Assembly (NCBI GenBank): GCA_903930085.1
Contig: CAIYXD010000613.1
Coordinates: forward strand, 1-6,191
DNA length: 6,191 nt
Direction: 5' to 3'
Source of the DNA: an uncultured Flavobacteriia bacterium
GTDB taxonomy: Bacteria > Bacteroidota > Bacteroidia > Flavobacteriales_D > Crocinitomicaceae
In this document: piece by piece, positions 1 to 5,395 of the stretch
Layout: the number at the start of each line of letters is the position of its first letter
Numbering within the stretch: the stretch's first letter is position 1
Made by a program: the position numbers and the translations under genes
Notes under the pieces: generated by a model
What the model was told of the DNA's origin: nothing
The model's input: the letters and a program-made list of their open reading frames with translations, nothing else
The model's database searches: none

Positions 1-102
1 AAGTTTACTAACAGAATACGTTCCAACGGCTATTAATGCCACAGTGAATAAACCAATAATGAATTTATTCTTAATACTAAAATGAATGATTTTATCTAAC
101 AT
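1..102 (-). CDS. CusA/CzcA-family heavy-metal efflux RND transporter, N-terminal fragment
   Basis: The first 34 codons run off the left edge of the window. The start ATG is the complement of 100-102. The peptide begins MLDKIIHFSIKNKFIIGLF and continues into the first membrane helix (about residues 13-32), which is how CusA/CzcA inner-membrane pumps of Bacteroidota begin. Full-length members are about 1,000-1,450 residues. They use proton motive force to export Cu, Ag, Co, Zn or Cd through a tripartite CBA complex with a membrane fusion protein and an outer-membrane channel. The metal specificity and the partner genes lie outside the window. The His-rich gene immediately upstream on the same strand supports the metal role. 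The family call rests on the N-terminal signature alone; the alternative is another RND subfamily. Confidence 0.82.
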   Translation of the reverse strand, partial: MLDKIIHFSIKNKFIIGLFTVALIAVGTYSVSKL

Positions 103-142
103 TTGAAAAAAATTAATCACAATAAAATACAGCGTTTTGCAG

Positions 143-160
143 CATGATAGTTTGATCATG
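143..160 (-). other. Short inverted repeat upstream of the RND pump gene
   Basis: CATGAT (143-148) and ATCATG (155-160) form a 6-bp perfect inverted repeat with a 6-nt loop. It lies about 40 bp upstream of the pump start codon. It could be a hairpin in the leader or a dyad operator. No T-run follows, so it is not a terminator. Confidence 0.35.
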
Positions 161-175
161 TGCATCAGCCAATTG

Positions 176-195
176 TTTCAAGTCACTACTTGAAA
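176..195 (-). other. Intergenic hairpin downstream of the His-rich gene
   Basis: TTTCAAGT (176-183) and ACTTGAAA (188-195) are perfect complements with a 4-nt loop. The hairpin begins 12 bp past the stop codon of the His-rich gene, as read on the minus strand. It has no T-tract. It could be an attenuator or RNA-processing site that sets expression of the pump relative to the upstream gene. It could also be a regulator dyad. Confidence 0.45.
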
Positions 196-206
196 TCTAT
201 TTGTGA

Positions 207-602
207 TTATGCTATTTTAGGCGGTTGCCAGATAGCTGAATTGAATTCTGATGTGCAGAATTGATACGCAGGAAATGAAGATAAACGTTCATCCGCTGCA
301 ATATTATTTTTTTCTAATTCGATTGGAATTACCGTTTTGGAAATAAACAACGAAAGTGATGATGGCAGGTGGTCATGACTGAGTGGACAATGATCCTCTT
401 CATGTTGTGTATCTTTTTCATCGTGTACACCATTGATGTGCTCAATTACAAAATCTTGGAAACTTAATTGATGGTGTTCTTCGTTGTGATGGTTGTAATG
501 TTCAATAAATTCCGGGACAAAAGTGATCAGATGCGCTAATTCGGATGGAAACGAAATTCCAGCGATGAACAAGCAAACCAATATCTTTTTAATCCATGTC
601 AT
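207..602 (-). CDS. Small His-rich exported protein next to the metal efflux pump
   Basis: The protein has 131 residues from the chosen ATG at 602. This start puts a basic stretch (K5, K6) and a hydrophobic segment (about residues 7-19) at the N-terminus, which is a likely signal peptide or anchor. Earlier in-frame starts at 665 (ATG) and 668 (TTG) would place about 21 extra residues before the signal and are less likely. Residues 24-78 contain twelve histidines among many Asp/Glu residues and one Cys, including HCPLSHDH at 71-78. The C-terminus is IWQPPKIA. Small proteins of this layout, ending in an IWQPP motif, are familiar upstream of CusCBA/CzcCBA genes in flavobacteria. A periplasmic metal-binding or metal-sensing role is inferred from composition and position. 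No catalytic domain is seen. It is probably co-transcribed with the pump gene 104 bp downstream. Confidence 0.75.
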   Translation of the reverse strand: MTWIKKILVCLFIAGISFPSELAHLITFVPEFIEHYNHHNEEHHQLSFQDFVIEHINGVHDEKDTQHEEDHCPLSHDHLPSSLSLFISKTVIPIELEKNNIAADERLSSFPAYQFCTSEFNSAIWQPPKIA

Positions 603-939
603 TGAAAACAAATGTAGTAAAAAAAACTTAGAGCAAAATTCAGTTATTGATTCATCAAATCCCATCAAATTTTCACGATTTCATACTCTATATGCTCTTA
701 ACATATTCTCTAAGGTAAATTAACCTTAACCCTAAATTATTGATTTAAACGGCGTGTATATCACATTTATAATCAATACAGTACAAAGAATATGAATGCT
801 CTTGATAAGAAGATTTAAAGCACGGAAGTTTGTCATGTCGAAGTGCTTTTTCAGTGCGCAATTTTCTAGAAAGCTAAAGTATTTCGACAGGTGAAATGGT
901 CAACCTGGCAATAGACTAAAAAAACAAAATCAAAGAGCA
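603..939. other. Divergent intergenic spacer (337 bp), no gene seen
   Basis: This AT-rich spacer separates the minus-strand metal genes from the plus-strand orphan operon, so it should carry promoters for both directions. No convincing pair of Bacteroidota -33 (TTG) and -7 (TAnnTTTG) boxes was found by eye. AAAGCAC (817-823) and GTGCTTT (843-849) form a 7-bp stem with a 19-nt loop followed by two further T residues. This is a weak candidate for a terminator or leader structure. The last 20 bases before 940 are A-rich with no Shine-Dalgarno sequence, as is usual for Bacteroidota. Confidence 0.5.
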
Positions 940-1689
940 ATGGCAAGACAAACCGGCTTAATTAAATTGAAGGGCACGTTGGATAACGTAAACTTCTACA
1001 AGACCAAGGATGGTAACTTGGCGCGGATGAAAACTTCCGTTGATGCGAAGCGAATTGCGAATGATCCTGCGTTTGAACGTACACGTGAAAACGGTGCTGA
1101 ATTCGGGTCTTCTGCAAGTTCTGGCAAGTTGCTGAGAGATTCAATTCGAACAATGATGCAAAATGCATCAGATGGACGAGTGGTTGCACGTTTGACGAAG
1201 GTCATGTCGCAAATCAAAAACCTTGACCCAACGAGTGCACGTGGTGCACGAAATGTGGGTGTGGGAATTGCGGACCCTGCGGCAAAAGCGAAACTCAAAG
1301 GATTCAACTTCAACATTGAAGCAATCCTTGGTTCGATTCTGTTCAACCCTTTTGCGGTGGATGTCGCAACTGGTGTAATCTCAATTGACGGACTTGTTCC
1401 GATCAATGAATTGGCAACTCCGCAAGGAGCAACACACATTACTTTACGCGGTGCATGGGCAAAAATTGACTTCGCTGCAGGAGTAACTGAGGTGCAACAA
1501 ACGAACGCTGTGAACTTACCGATCGATGCAACATCTACGGATGTGGTGTTGACACCGGGAGCAGTTCCAGCTGGAACAGGAACGGATCTCTACCTTTTAA
1601 TGGTGGAATTCTTCCAGGAAGTGAATGGTGTGCAGTACACGTTGAAAAACGGAGCGTACAATGCATTGAGTATTGTTGAAGTACAATAA
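940..1689 (+). CDS. Orphan 'MARQTG' family protein, first gene of a five-gene operon
   Basis: The protein has 249 residues and no assigned function. It has a basic N-terminal motif (MARQTGLIKLKGTLDNVNFY at 1-20, then KTKDGNLAR). A helical region follows, with NDPAFERTRENGAEF at 41-55 and LLRDSIRTMMQ at 64-74. The C-terminal half (about 120-249) is rich in beta-prone, Ala/Val/Thr segments and closes with EFFQEVNGVQYTLKNGAYN at 223-241. There is no signal peptide, membrane helix or catalytic motif. Proteins with this N-terminal G-x-x-K/x-x-G pattern, FY, and an R-x-N-x-x-EF block recur across Bacteroidota as conserved hypothetical proteins; I recall the pattern but cannot name a domain with certainty. 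The G+C content is higher than in the surrounding spacers and codon use looks like a resident gene. The next gene starts 10 bp after the stop. A structural or scaffold role is conceivable from the beta-rich C-terminus, but that is speculation. Confidence 0.88.
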   Translation: MARQTGLIKLKGTLDNVNFYKTKDGNLARMKTSVDAKRIANDPAFERTRENGAEFGSSASSGKLLRDSIRTMMQNASDGRVVARLTKVMSQIKNLDPTSARGARNVGVGIADPAAKAKLKGFNFNIEAILGSILFNPFAVDVATGVISIDGLVPINELATPQGATHITLRGAWAKIDFAAGVTEVQQTNAVNLPIDATSTDVVLTPGAVPAGTGTDLYLLMVEFFQEVNGVQYTLKNGAYNALSIVEVQ

Positions 1690-1699
1690 TCTCTGAAAA

Positions 1700-1996
1700 A
1701 TGGAAAAGCAAAAATTCAAAGACAAGTTGAAATCGTACCTAGTACGATGCAACGCAGAAACACCTCCATTCTTCAAAAAGCTAAGAACCGTTGGGGTAAT
1801 TGTAGTAGCTGCAGGAACTGCACTTATTTCAGCTCCAGTGGCTCTTCCAGCAGCTGTTTTGGCAATTGGTGGTTACCTCATCGTTGGTGGTGCGGTAGCT
1901 TCAGCAGTTAGTCAGGCAGCAATCGCAGATGCGCATGCAGACTGTGATGATGAAGATGGGGATGATCTCGGTGGTATGGCACCGTTAGCAAACTGA
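1700..1996 (+). CDS. Small two-helix membrane protein, possibly holin-like
   Basis: The protein has 98 residues. The order is a basic amphipathic N-terminus (1-20), a TPPFFKKLR motif (21-29), two hydrophobic helices (about 30-46 and 50-70) separated by a SAPVALP turn (44-50), and a short tail with the acidic patch DCDDEDGDD (81-89). Similar small proteins with a PxFFKKLRxxG motif followed by two Ala/Gly/Val-rich helices are common conserved hypothetical proteins in Bacteroidota. Size, two closely spaced helices and charged ends resemble phage holins, but no endolysin gene lies nearby, so this is only an analogy. It starts 10 bp after the upstream gene and is followed by a strong hairpin, which suggests that it and the 249-residue gene may be expressed at a different level from the three genes downstream. 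Confidence 0.82.
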   Translation: MEKQKFKDKLKSYLVRCNAETPPFFKKLRTVGVIVVAAGTALISAPVALPAAVLAIGGYLIVGGAVASAVSQAAIADAHADCDDEDGDDLGGMAPLAN

Positions 1997-2006
1997 ATGT
2001 GTAATC

Positions 2007-2033
2007 GGTCCCGACACGGAAGTTGTCGGGACC
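2007..2033 (+). terminator. Strong intergenic hairpin within the orphan operon
   Basis: GGTCCCGACA (2007-2016) and TGTCGGGACC (2024-2033) are perfect 10-bp complements with a 7-nt loop (CGGAAGT). It starts 10 bp after the stop codon of the membrane-protein gene and ends 14 bp before the next ATG. The downstream bases (ACATTTCTC) contain only a short T-run, so it may be a weak or partial terminator. It could also be a 3'-end stabiliser or processing site that makes the operon's expression uneven. Confidence 0.6.
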
Positions 2034-2047
2034 ACATTTCTCAAAAA

Positions 2048-2254
2048 ATGGAAAATTGTAAAAAAAGTGATTTGATCGTAAACGTTCGCAAAAAGGACGT
2101 TCGCCGATTCAAAGCCGGAGCGGAACTCTCTGGGAAAGTGAACATCATGGATGTTGATTTCAATGAAGAAGTGAACGAAACTTCGGAAATGATTGAAGTG
2201 AAAATCAAACTTTCTTCTGAGAGTTGTGAAGCAACTCCAGTTTGTGAAGATTAA
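2048..2254 (+). CDS. Small acidic protein, first of two tandem paralogues
   Basis: The protein has 68 residues from the ATG at 2048. An upstream in-frame ATG at 1997 is rejected because it would translate straight through the hairpin at 2007-2033, and because the start at 2048 matches the MEN start of the next gene. The order is MENCKK, a short basic stretch (R14-K22), RFKAGAELSGKVN (20-32), an acidic VDFNEE segment (36-41), a beta-like VKIKL strand (51-55), and Cys residues at 60 and 66. It aligns without gaps to the neighbouring 65-residue protein over 58 positions with about 25 identities by hand count. No signal peptide or known domain is visible. The function is unknown; the alternation of strands suggests a small beta-rich fold. 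Confidence 0.75.
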   Translation: MENCKKSDLIVNVRKKDVRRFKAGAELSGKVNIMDVDFNEEVNETSEMIEVKIKLSSESCEATPVCED

Positions 2255-2265
2255 TTCTGAACGGA

Positions 2266-2463
2266 ATGGAGAACACAAGCTGTAAAAAAGAGCAATTGAA
2301 TGTGACGATTCGTGCTTCACGAAACGTTCGATTCAAAGCAGGTTCAGATTTGAGTACCAAAGTAAACCGTATTGTCGTTGACGTAAACGAAGATTTAAGC
2401 GACGATCAGCACAACATGGTAATCAGTATTCATTTGTTCGAAGAAGACTGTGAACAAGACTAA
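2266..2463 (+). CDS. Small acidic protein, second of two tandem paralogues
   Basis: The protein has 65 residues and starts 11 bp after its paralogue. It has the same plan: a Cys near the start (C6, in SCKK), RFKAGSDLSTKVN (22-34), VDVNEDL (38-44), a hydrophobic VISIHLF strand (52-58), and a Cys near the end (C62). The best conserved part between the two is RFKAG-x-x-LS-x-KVN, followed by VD-x-NE. The pair of conserved Cys residues at the two ends, 56 residues apart in both proteins, could form a disulphide or bind a metal if the protein is exposed; this is inference. The pair arose by local gene duplication and has diverged considerably at the protein level, which points to retained and perhaps specialised roles. 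Confidence 0.75.
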   Translation: MENTSCKKEQLNVTIRASRNVRFKAGSDLSTKVNRIVVDVNEDLSDDQHNMVISIHLFEEDCEQD

Positions 2464-2475
2464 AAACAATCAAAC

Positions 2476-2661
2476 ATGCAAGTACATCATCAAGATCATA
2501 CAACAGCAGCAGGAACAGTAACCGGAACGGTGTTTACCGTTGCTGCGAACATCGATTCGCACGACTATATGAGAACTGTCATTCTTGCTTGCGTTGGCGC
2601 TATAGCCAGTTTTGTGATTAGTATCCTTTTGAAATGGATATGGTCCAAACTTCGAAACTAA
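2476..2661 (+). CDS. Small single-helix membrane protein, last gene of the orphan operon
   Basis: The protein has 61 residues. A His-rich start (MQVHHQDHTT) leads into a Gly/Thr/Val-rich stretch (11-24), then NIDSHDYMR (25-33), one clear membrane helix (about 34-52), and a basic end (KWIWSKLRN). The positive-inside rule predicts an outside N-terminus and a cytoplasmic C-terminus. Small proteins with a TxAGTxxGT segment, an NIDS motif and a C-terminal helix are familiar conserved hypothetical proteins in Bacteroidota, usually near the other genes of this cluster; this is from memory and should be checked. It starts 12 bp after the preceding gene with no Shine-Dalgarno sequence. The function is unknown. 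Together with the 98-residue protein it makes the operon membrane-associated. Confidence 0.75.
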   Translation: MQVHHQDHTTAAGTVTGTVFTVAANIDSHDYMRTVILACVGAIASFVISILLKWIWSKLRN

Positions 2662-2692
2662 CATGATGTCCCGGCGCTACCGCTTGGTCTTC

Positions 2693-2707
2693 GAAAGCTG
2701 TGCTTTC
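2693..2707 (+). other. Small hairpin in the operon's 3' region
   Basis: GAAAGC (2693-2698) and GCTTTC (2702-2707) form a 6-bp stem with a 3-nt loop, between the last gene and the terminator at 2761-2788. No function is evident; it may simply protect the 3' end of the transcript. Confidence 0.3.
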
Positions 2708-2760
2708 TCTGGTTGTGGAAAGTTCTGAAAGGCAATTAAAGAGTAACATATTTAAATCGT

Positions 2761-2788
2761 AACGCCCCTGGGAACAGGGGCGTTTTTT
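2761..2788 (+). terminator. Rho-independent terminator of the orphan operon
   Basis: AACGCCCCTG (2761-2770) and CAGGGGCGTT (2775-2784) form a perfect 10-bp GC-rich stem with a GGAA tetraloop. A run of six T residues (2783-2788) follows the GC core. It is about 100 bp past the last gene of the plus-strand operon and just before the convergent minus-strand ORF. On the minus strand the same stem is followed only by TTACGATTT, so it would be a weaker terminator in that direction. Confidence 0.93.
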
Positions 2789-2789
2789 G

Positions 2790-3002
2790 TTACCTAAACT
2801 TTTCAATGTAAATGCATCTGCAGAACTGGTACAACCTTACAAACATTGCCCTGCGATTGCTACCCGGTGCTTCCTTTCCAGCACGTATGCGAATGTACCT
2901 GCCATGCAAAGCAAGTTGTTCTTTTGGTAATTGATTTAAGTGCCCTTTGATAACCGCTGGATTAACATGGTACGGGACGAAGTATTTTTCTGATTTTTTC
3001 AT
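2790..3002 (-). CDS. Hypothetical 70-residue basic protein, doubtful
   Basis: The open frame reads MKKSEKYFVPYHVNPAVIKG and ends FCRCIYIEKFR. It is basic and contains a GRYIRIRAGKE segment (34-44), but no known domain, signal peptide or membrane helix. Support: a sensible MKK start, a stop codon placed right against the terminator at 2761-2788 (convergent genes sharing a terminator), and no stronger frame opposite it. Against: it is short, with no partner gene and no clear promoter. It may be a decayed fragment in a gene-poor stretch. I do not recognise the family. Confidence 0.4.
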   Translation of the reverse strand: MKKSEKYFVPYHVNPAVIKGHLNQLPKEQLALHGRYIRIRAGKEAPGSNRRAMFVRLYQFCRCIYIEKFR

Positions 3003-3302
3003 AAAATTGATTTTTTAAACCCGCGCAGAACTGCTGGCTGCACTTTGCATAGGCAACCAAAAGGGCAAAGGGAGGAAGCGGTACAAGGTTATTTGAAAAA
3101 ATACTACCCCCTCTAAAGACCTTAAGGTGAAACAAAAAACTAAAACTTCGAAGCAAGATTTGAAACTTTTAAAAAAAAACGGAAAGGGTGGAGATTTTTT
3201 TAAATACCCGAAGGGCTTGACCTTGAACAGCGACGCCTGTGGCCTAACTTGCCTTTGGTAAAGGGGAGAATTGAGATATTAAGCTATGTTATTTGTTCGA
3301 AC
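3003..3302. other. Gene-poor junction region with purine-rich stretches
   Basis: No credible gene is seen. The plus strand is unusually purine-rich in blocks (for example 3059-3079 and 3171-3193) and has a run of nine A (3171-3179). A plus-strand frame open from 3097 to 3261 ends NSDACGLTCLW but has no ATG; it may be a leftover 3' end of a lost gene. No clear terminator follows the minus-strand metal genes here: the bases after the stop at 3303 show no strong hairpin. The region probably marks an old insertion boundary of the metal module. Confidence 0.45.
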
Positions 3303-3512
3303 CTATTGACAACATTTTTTGTCTTGTTGAATTGGTGGACAGGCAACACTTCCGTAGCTACAATAAACACAACAGTCGCCATGTTTTGGTTTAAGAATTT
3401 GTTTGCAATTTTCACATTCGTAAAAATATTGGCAAGCATCGGTTGGCATAGTTTCTTCTTTCTTATGCCCACAATTGGGACAAGTTATTGTAGACTGTAA
3501 TTTGATTTCCAT
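3303..3512 (-). CDS. GDCCVxC-domain Cys-rich protein of the mercury module
   Basis: The protein has 69 residues and nine Cys besides its motif neighbours: CPNC (11-14), C27, CENC (33-36), the hallmark GDCCVYC (45-51), C58, and a CC pair at 67-68 near the C-terminus. This is the known small GDCCVxC family, some members of which carry selenocysteine; here the motif positions are ordinary Cys codons. The spaced CxxC pairs look like a zinc-ribbon or thiol metal site. Members are often found beside MerTP or other mercury/metal genes, and a role in binding or relaying Hg(II) or a similar soft metal in the cytoplasm is inferred. Its start is 1 nt past the MerTP stop, so it is translated as the third gene of the operon. 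Confidence 0.88.
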   Translation of the reverse strand: MEIKLQSTITCPNCGHKKEETMPTDACQYFYECENCKQILKPKHGDCCVYCSYGSVACPPIQQDKKCCQ

Positions 3513-3513
3513 T

Positions 3514-4113
3514 TTAATTTTCTTTTTTGTCGGTAACAGAATATCCAGTAGTATTTATAGCTTTTTCAATTTTAGAAATGTTTGTCTTTGAATTGTCAAA
3601 ATCTACGGTTGCTTTTCCTTTTTCGAATGAAGTATTTGAACTGATAATTCCTGGTAATTTATTTATTTCATGATTCACGTGTTCTTCGCAACTTGCACAA
3701 GTCATTCCGCTAATTGAAAACTCAACCTTTTGTCTATTTGACTTGTCAACTGTAATTATTTCTTTATCAGCTTTTGAGAAGAAAACATGAGAATAGTATG
3801 GAAAGGCAAGCATAACAATTGCAAAAGCTGTTACAATTCCTAAAAACATTTTTGATTGAATGAATTTTGATTTTTCTTCTGTTTCACAATTACAATCAAT
3901 TTGCTTTTTAGGTTTCAACTTTTGATACCATGCAAATCCTAAAACTATAATTGTCAATCCGATAAAATATGGTCGAAATGGTTCCAGCCATGAAAAAGAG
4001 GAAGCAAGACCACTTGTTCCTGCTAAGAGCGCCAAAACTGGAGTAATGCAACATAATGAAGCTGCAATTGCAGTTAAAAGACCTGCGCCGATTAGCTTAC
4101 TTTCTGTTTTCAT
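3514..4113 (-). CDS. merTP: Mercuric transport protein MerTP (MerT-MerP fusion)
   Basis: The protein has 199 residues. The MerT-like part has three predicted membrane helices (about 8-30, 46-63, 88-110), with the Cys pair SLCCITP in helix 1 (C21, C22) and a cytoplasmic CNC loop (C74, C76). After helix 3 comes a heavy-metal-associated domain (about 128-195) with the metal-binding motif GMTCASC (136-142). In classical systems MerP (periplasmic) passes Hg(II) to MerT, which brings it across the inner membrane to cytoplasmic mercuric reductase; Bacteroidota commonly carry the two as one chain. The start ATG overlaps the stop of the upstream ArsR gene by 4 nt (ATGA), so the two are translationally coupled. 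Without a reductase in view, uptake alone would be harmful, so merA should lie elsewhere or the protein may serve another metal. Confidence 0.92.
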   Translation of the reverse strand: MKTESKLIGAGLLTAIAASLCCITPVLALLAGTSGLASSFSWLEPFRPYFIGLTIIVLGFAWYQKLKPKKQIDCNCETEEKSKFIQSKMFLGIVTAFAIVMLAFPYYSHVFFSKADKEIITVDKSNRQKVEFSISGMTCASCEEHVNHEINKLPGIISSNTSFEKGKATVDFDNSKTNISKIEKAINTTGYSVTDKKEN

Positions 4114-4484
4114 ATTGTTTCTAAAATTTTGTTTTCATTAATTATTTTGAAAAATGGTTTAAGCATTTTTTCATATTCTTTTGTCAATGAATAAAAAATA
4201 GTTTGTGCCTCTCTTTCTGTCTCTATTAGTTTTCTGTCTTTGAGTTTTCTTAAATGTTGCGAAACTGCAGAAATTGTCATTCCGAGTATGTCACTAATGT
4301 CGCACACACAAAGTCGTTTTTCTTCATAGATCAAAAAGAGAATTTTCAATCTTACGTTGTTTCCTGCCAATTCAAGTCCGTTAGATAAATAATCAAACGA
4401 ATCATTGAGTACTGAAACACGGTCTTTGCAACGGTTGATTTGTTTTATATCTGCCTGTTGGCGTATACATGATTTAATGTCCAT
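4110..4484 (-). CDS. ArsR/SmtB-family metal-responsive repressor
   Basis: The protein has 124 residues from the ATG at 4484. The frame stays open upstream to 4676, but those 64 codons are in AT-rich spacer and do not resemble the family, so the shorter start is chosen; it gives MDIKSCIRQQADIKQ. The winged-helix core spans about 30-115. The helix 3 metal motif LCVCDI (58-63; C59 and C61) matches the ELCVCDL site of ArsR/CadC-type sensors, and the recognition helix is SAVSQHLRKLK (72-82). Two N-terminal Cys (C6, C19) could complete a CadC-like thiolate site for a soft metal such as Hg(II), Cd(II) or Pb(II). The family represses its own operon and releases DNA on metal binding. It is the first gene of the arsR-merTP-GDCCVxC operon. 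Regulation here is by an ArsR-type protein rather than the MerR seen in classical mer operons. Confidence 0.92.
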   Translation of the reverse strand: MDIKSCIRQQADIKQINRCKDRVSVLNDSFDYLSNGLELAGNNVRLKILFLIYEEKRLCVCDISDILGMTISAVSQHLRKLKDRKLIETEREAQTIFYSLTKEYEKMLKPFFKIINENKILETI

Positions 4485-4488
4485 AGTG

Positions 4489-4518
4489 TAAATATAATTC
4501 ATTTGTTTATTTAAGCAA
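4489..4518 (-). promoter_or_regulatory. Candidate Bacteroidota promoter of the metal operon
   Basis: On the minus strand a TTG (complement of 4516-4518) is followed after 19 bp by TATATTTA (complement of 4489-4496), which resembles the Bacteroidota -33/-7 boxes (TTG, TAnnTTTG). The -7 box ends only 4 bp before the ArsR ATG at 4484, so the transcript would be nearly leaderless. The surrounding AT-rich DNA (4485-4640) would also be where ArsR binds, but I cannot define an operator dyad with confidence. Confidence 0.35.
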
Positions 4519-5283
4519 TTACTAAAATATAGAATTTCACCTGAAATATAATTTTCAACTGTTTCACTTGTAATAACTTTTTTATTTAATAGTTCAATTA
4601 AAAAGGTGTTTAATTGTGCTAAAGAAAAAGGAAAAACAGCCTTGAGCAAGTGCGTTGGGAAAACGAAGGAAAGCAACGTAGCCCTACGGAGTTGCTGACT
4701 GAGTGTGGGAGTGCGGAAAGAAAACGAATGGAGTGATAACGGAATGAGGTTGATTGAAGCACGCGAGCCGCCCGCGAGTGGAGCGAAGGTGAAAGCCCAA
4801 AGAGGGACCCGGAGGGGAACGAGGGCGACCTATGTAGGCACTACACAAGGGCTTGGCGGAGTTTTTGAAATTCGAAGAAAGATTTAAATCAAGTGTGTGA
4901 AATGCTGGGAACGTAGGAACGGAGTGGACAGCATGAACACTCTTGACTCACCATAAACCCAAGATAGAATAACGGATAAAAGTGCGGTTTGGTGGAGGTA
5001 CGGAGACAAACGGCACTATTGGAGGATTCTCAAAAACTGTGACAAGCCCGCAGCCTGAGCGACTAGCAGGCGAGCATTAACACAAGCAGCGGTGACACCC
5101 CAGAAAAAAAAATAATGAGTGAAAGCGAAGAGAGAGGGAGGTTTGGCGGAACGGAGCCGAACGAATACCTTATTGGGGTTTGGGGTGGCAGAGAGCTGCG
5201 ACTGACGACGCAGAATGAACAGGCGAAGTCTTTTTAGTGAACAGCCAAGGAGGGAATTCTGGACAACTGGCTAAGTGAACGGT

Positions 5284-5345
5284 GTTTGCAAGGGCAAGGA
5301 TCCCGAAAGCTTTCGGGAGACGAAGCTTGTATTACCCTTGTAAAC
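5284..5345 (+). repeat. Long imperfect hairpin containing an 18-bp palindrome
   Basis: GTTTGCAAGGGCAA (5284-5297) pairs with TTACCCTTGTAAAC (5332-5345) in 13 of 14 positions, counting one G-U. It encloses the perfect palindrome TCCCGAAAGCTTTCGGGA (5301-5318). AAGCTT occurs at the palindrome centre and again at 5323-5328. This is the strongest secondary structure in the non-coding block. As RNA it would be a stable branched or bulged hairpin; as DNA it could be a recombination or binding site. Confidence 0.7.
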
Positions 5346-5370
5346 AAAAAAGCTGAAGCTGTGAAGACAA

Positions 5371-5395
5371 GGAGGAAGACCGCTTTTCCTTTTTT
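5371..5395 (+). terminator. Possible terminator at the 3' end of the non-coding block
   Basis: GGAGGA (5371-5376) can pair with TTTTCC (5384-5389) through four Watson-Crick and two G-U pairs over a 7-nt loop, followed at once by six T (5390-5395). The stem is weak but the position, directly after the long hairpin and before the regulator gene, fits the end of a plus-strand transcript. Confidence 0.4.

Noticed and set aside
523..723. Plus-strand open frame of 66 codons
   Set aside because: It lies opposite the start of the His-rich gene and has no domain, RBS context or neighbour to support it.
962..1439. Two long minus-strand frames opposite the 249-residue gene
   Set aside because: They are antisense shadows of a gene with clear family features and good codon use.
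1997..2047. N-terminal extension of the first small acidic protein from the ATG at 1997
   Set aside because: It would translate through the perfect hairpin at 2007-2033, and the paralogue begins at the equivalent of the ATG at 2048.
2663..2728. A 21-codon plus-strand frame starting 1 nt after the last operon gene
   Set aside because: It spans the small hairpin at 2693-2707, is very short, and nothing else supports translation.
1985..2806. Minus-strand frames at 1985-2320, 2470-2664 and 2618-2806
   Set aside because: They are antisense to the small operon genes or run through the terminator at 2761-2788.
2962..3156. Minus-strand 64-codon frame
   Set aside because: It lies in the purine-rich gene-poor stretch, overlaps the start of the 70-codon frame, and its low-complexity content does not look like a protein.
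3249..3500. Plus-strand frame opposite the GDCCVxC gene
   Set aside because: The opposite strand encodes a recognisable Cys-rich family; the apparent hydrophobic protein is its antisense.
4485..4676. A 64-codon upstream extension of the ArsR gene
   Set aside because: The family starts at the MDIKSC position; the extension is AT-rich spacer containing the candidate promoter.
4705..4887. Plus-strand 60-codon frame in the structured block
   Set aside because: Its Arg/Gly/Glu-rich composition follows from purine-rich DNA, and it runs through hairpin stems.
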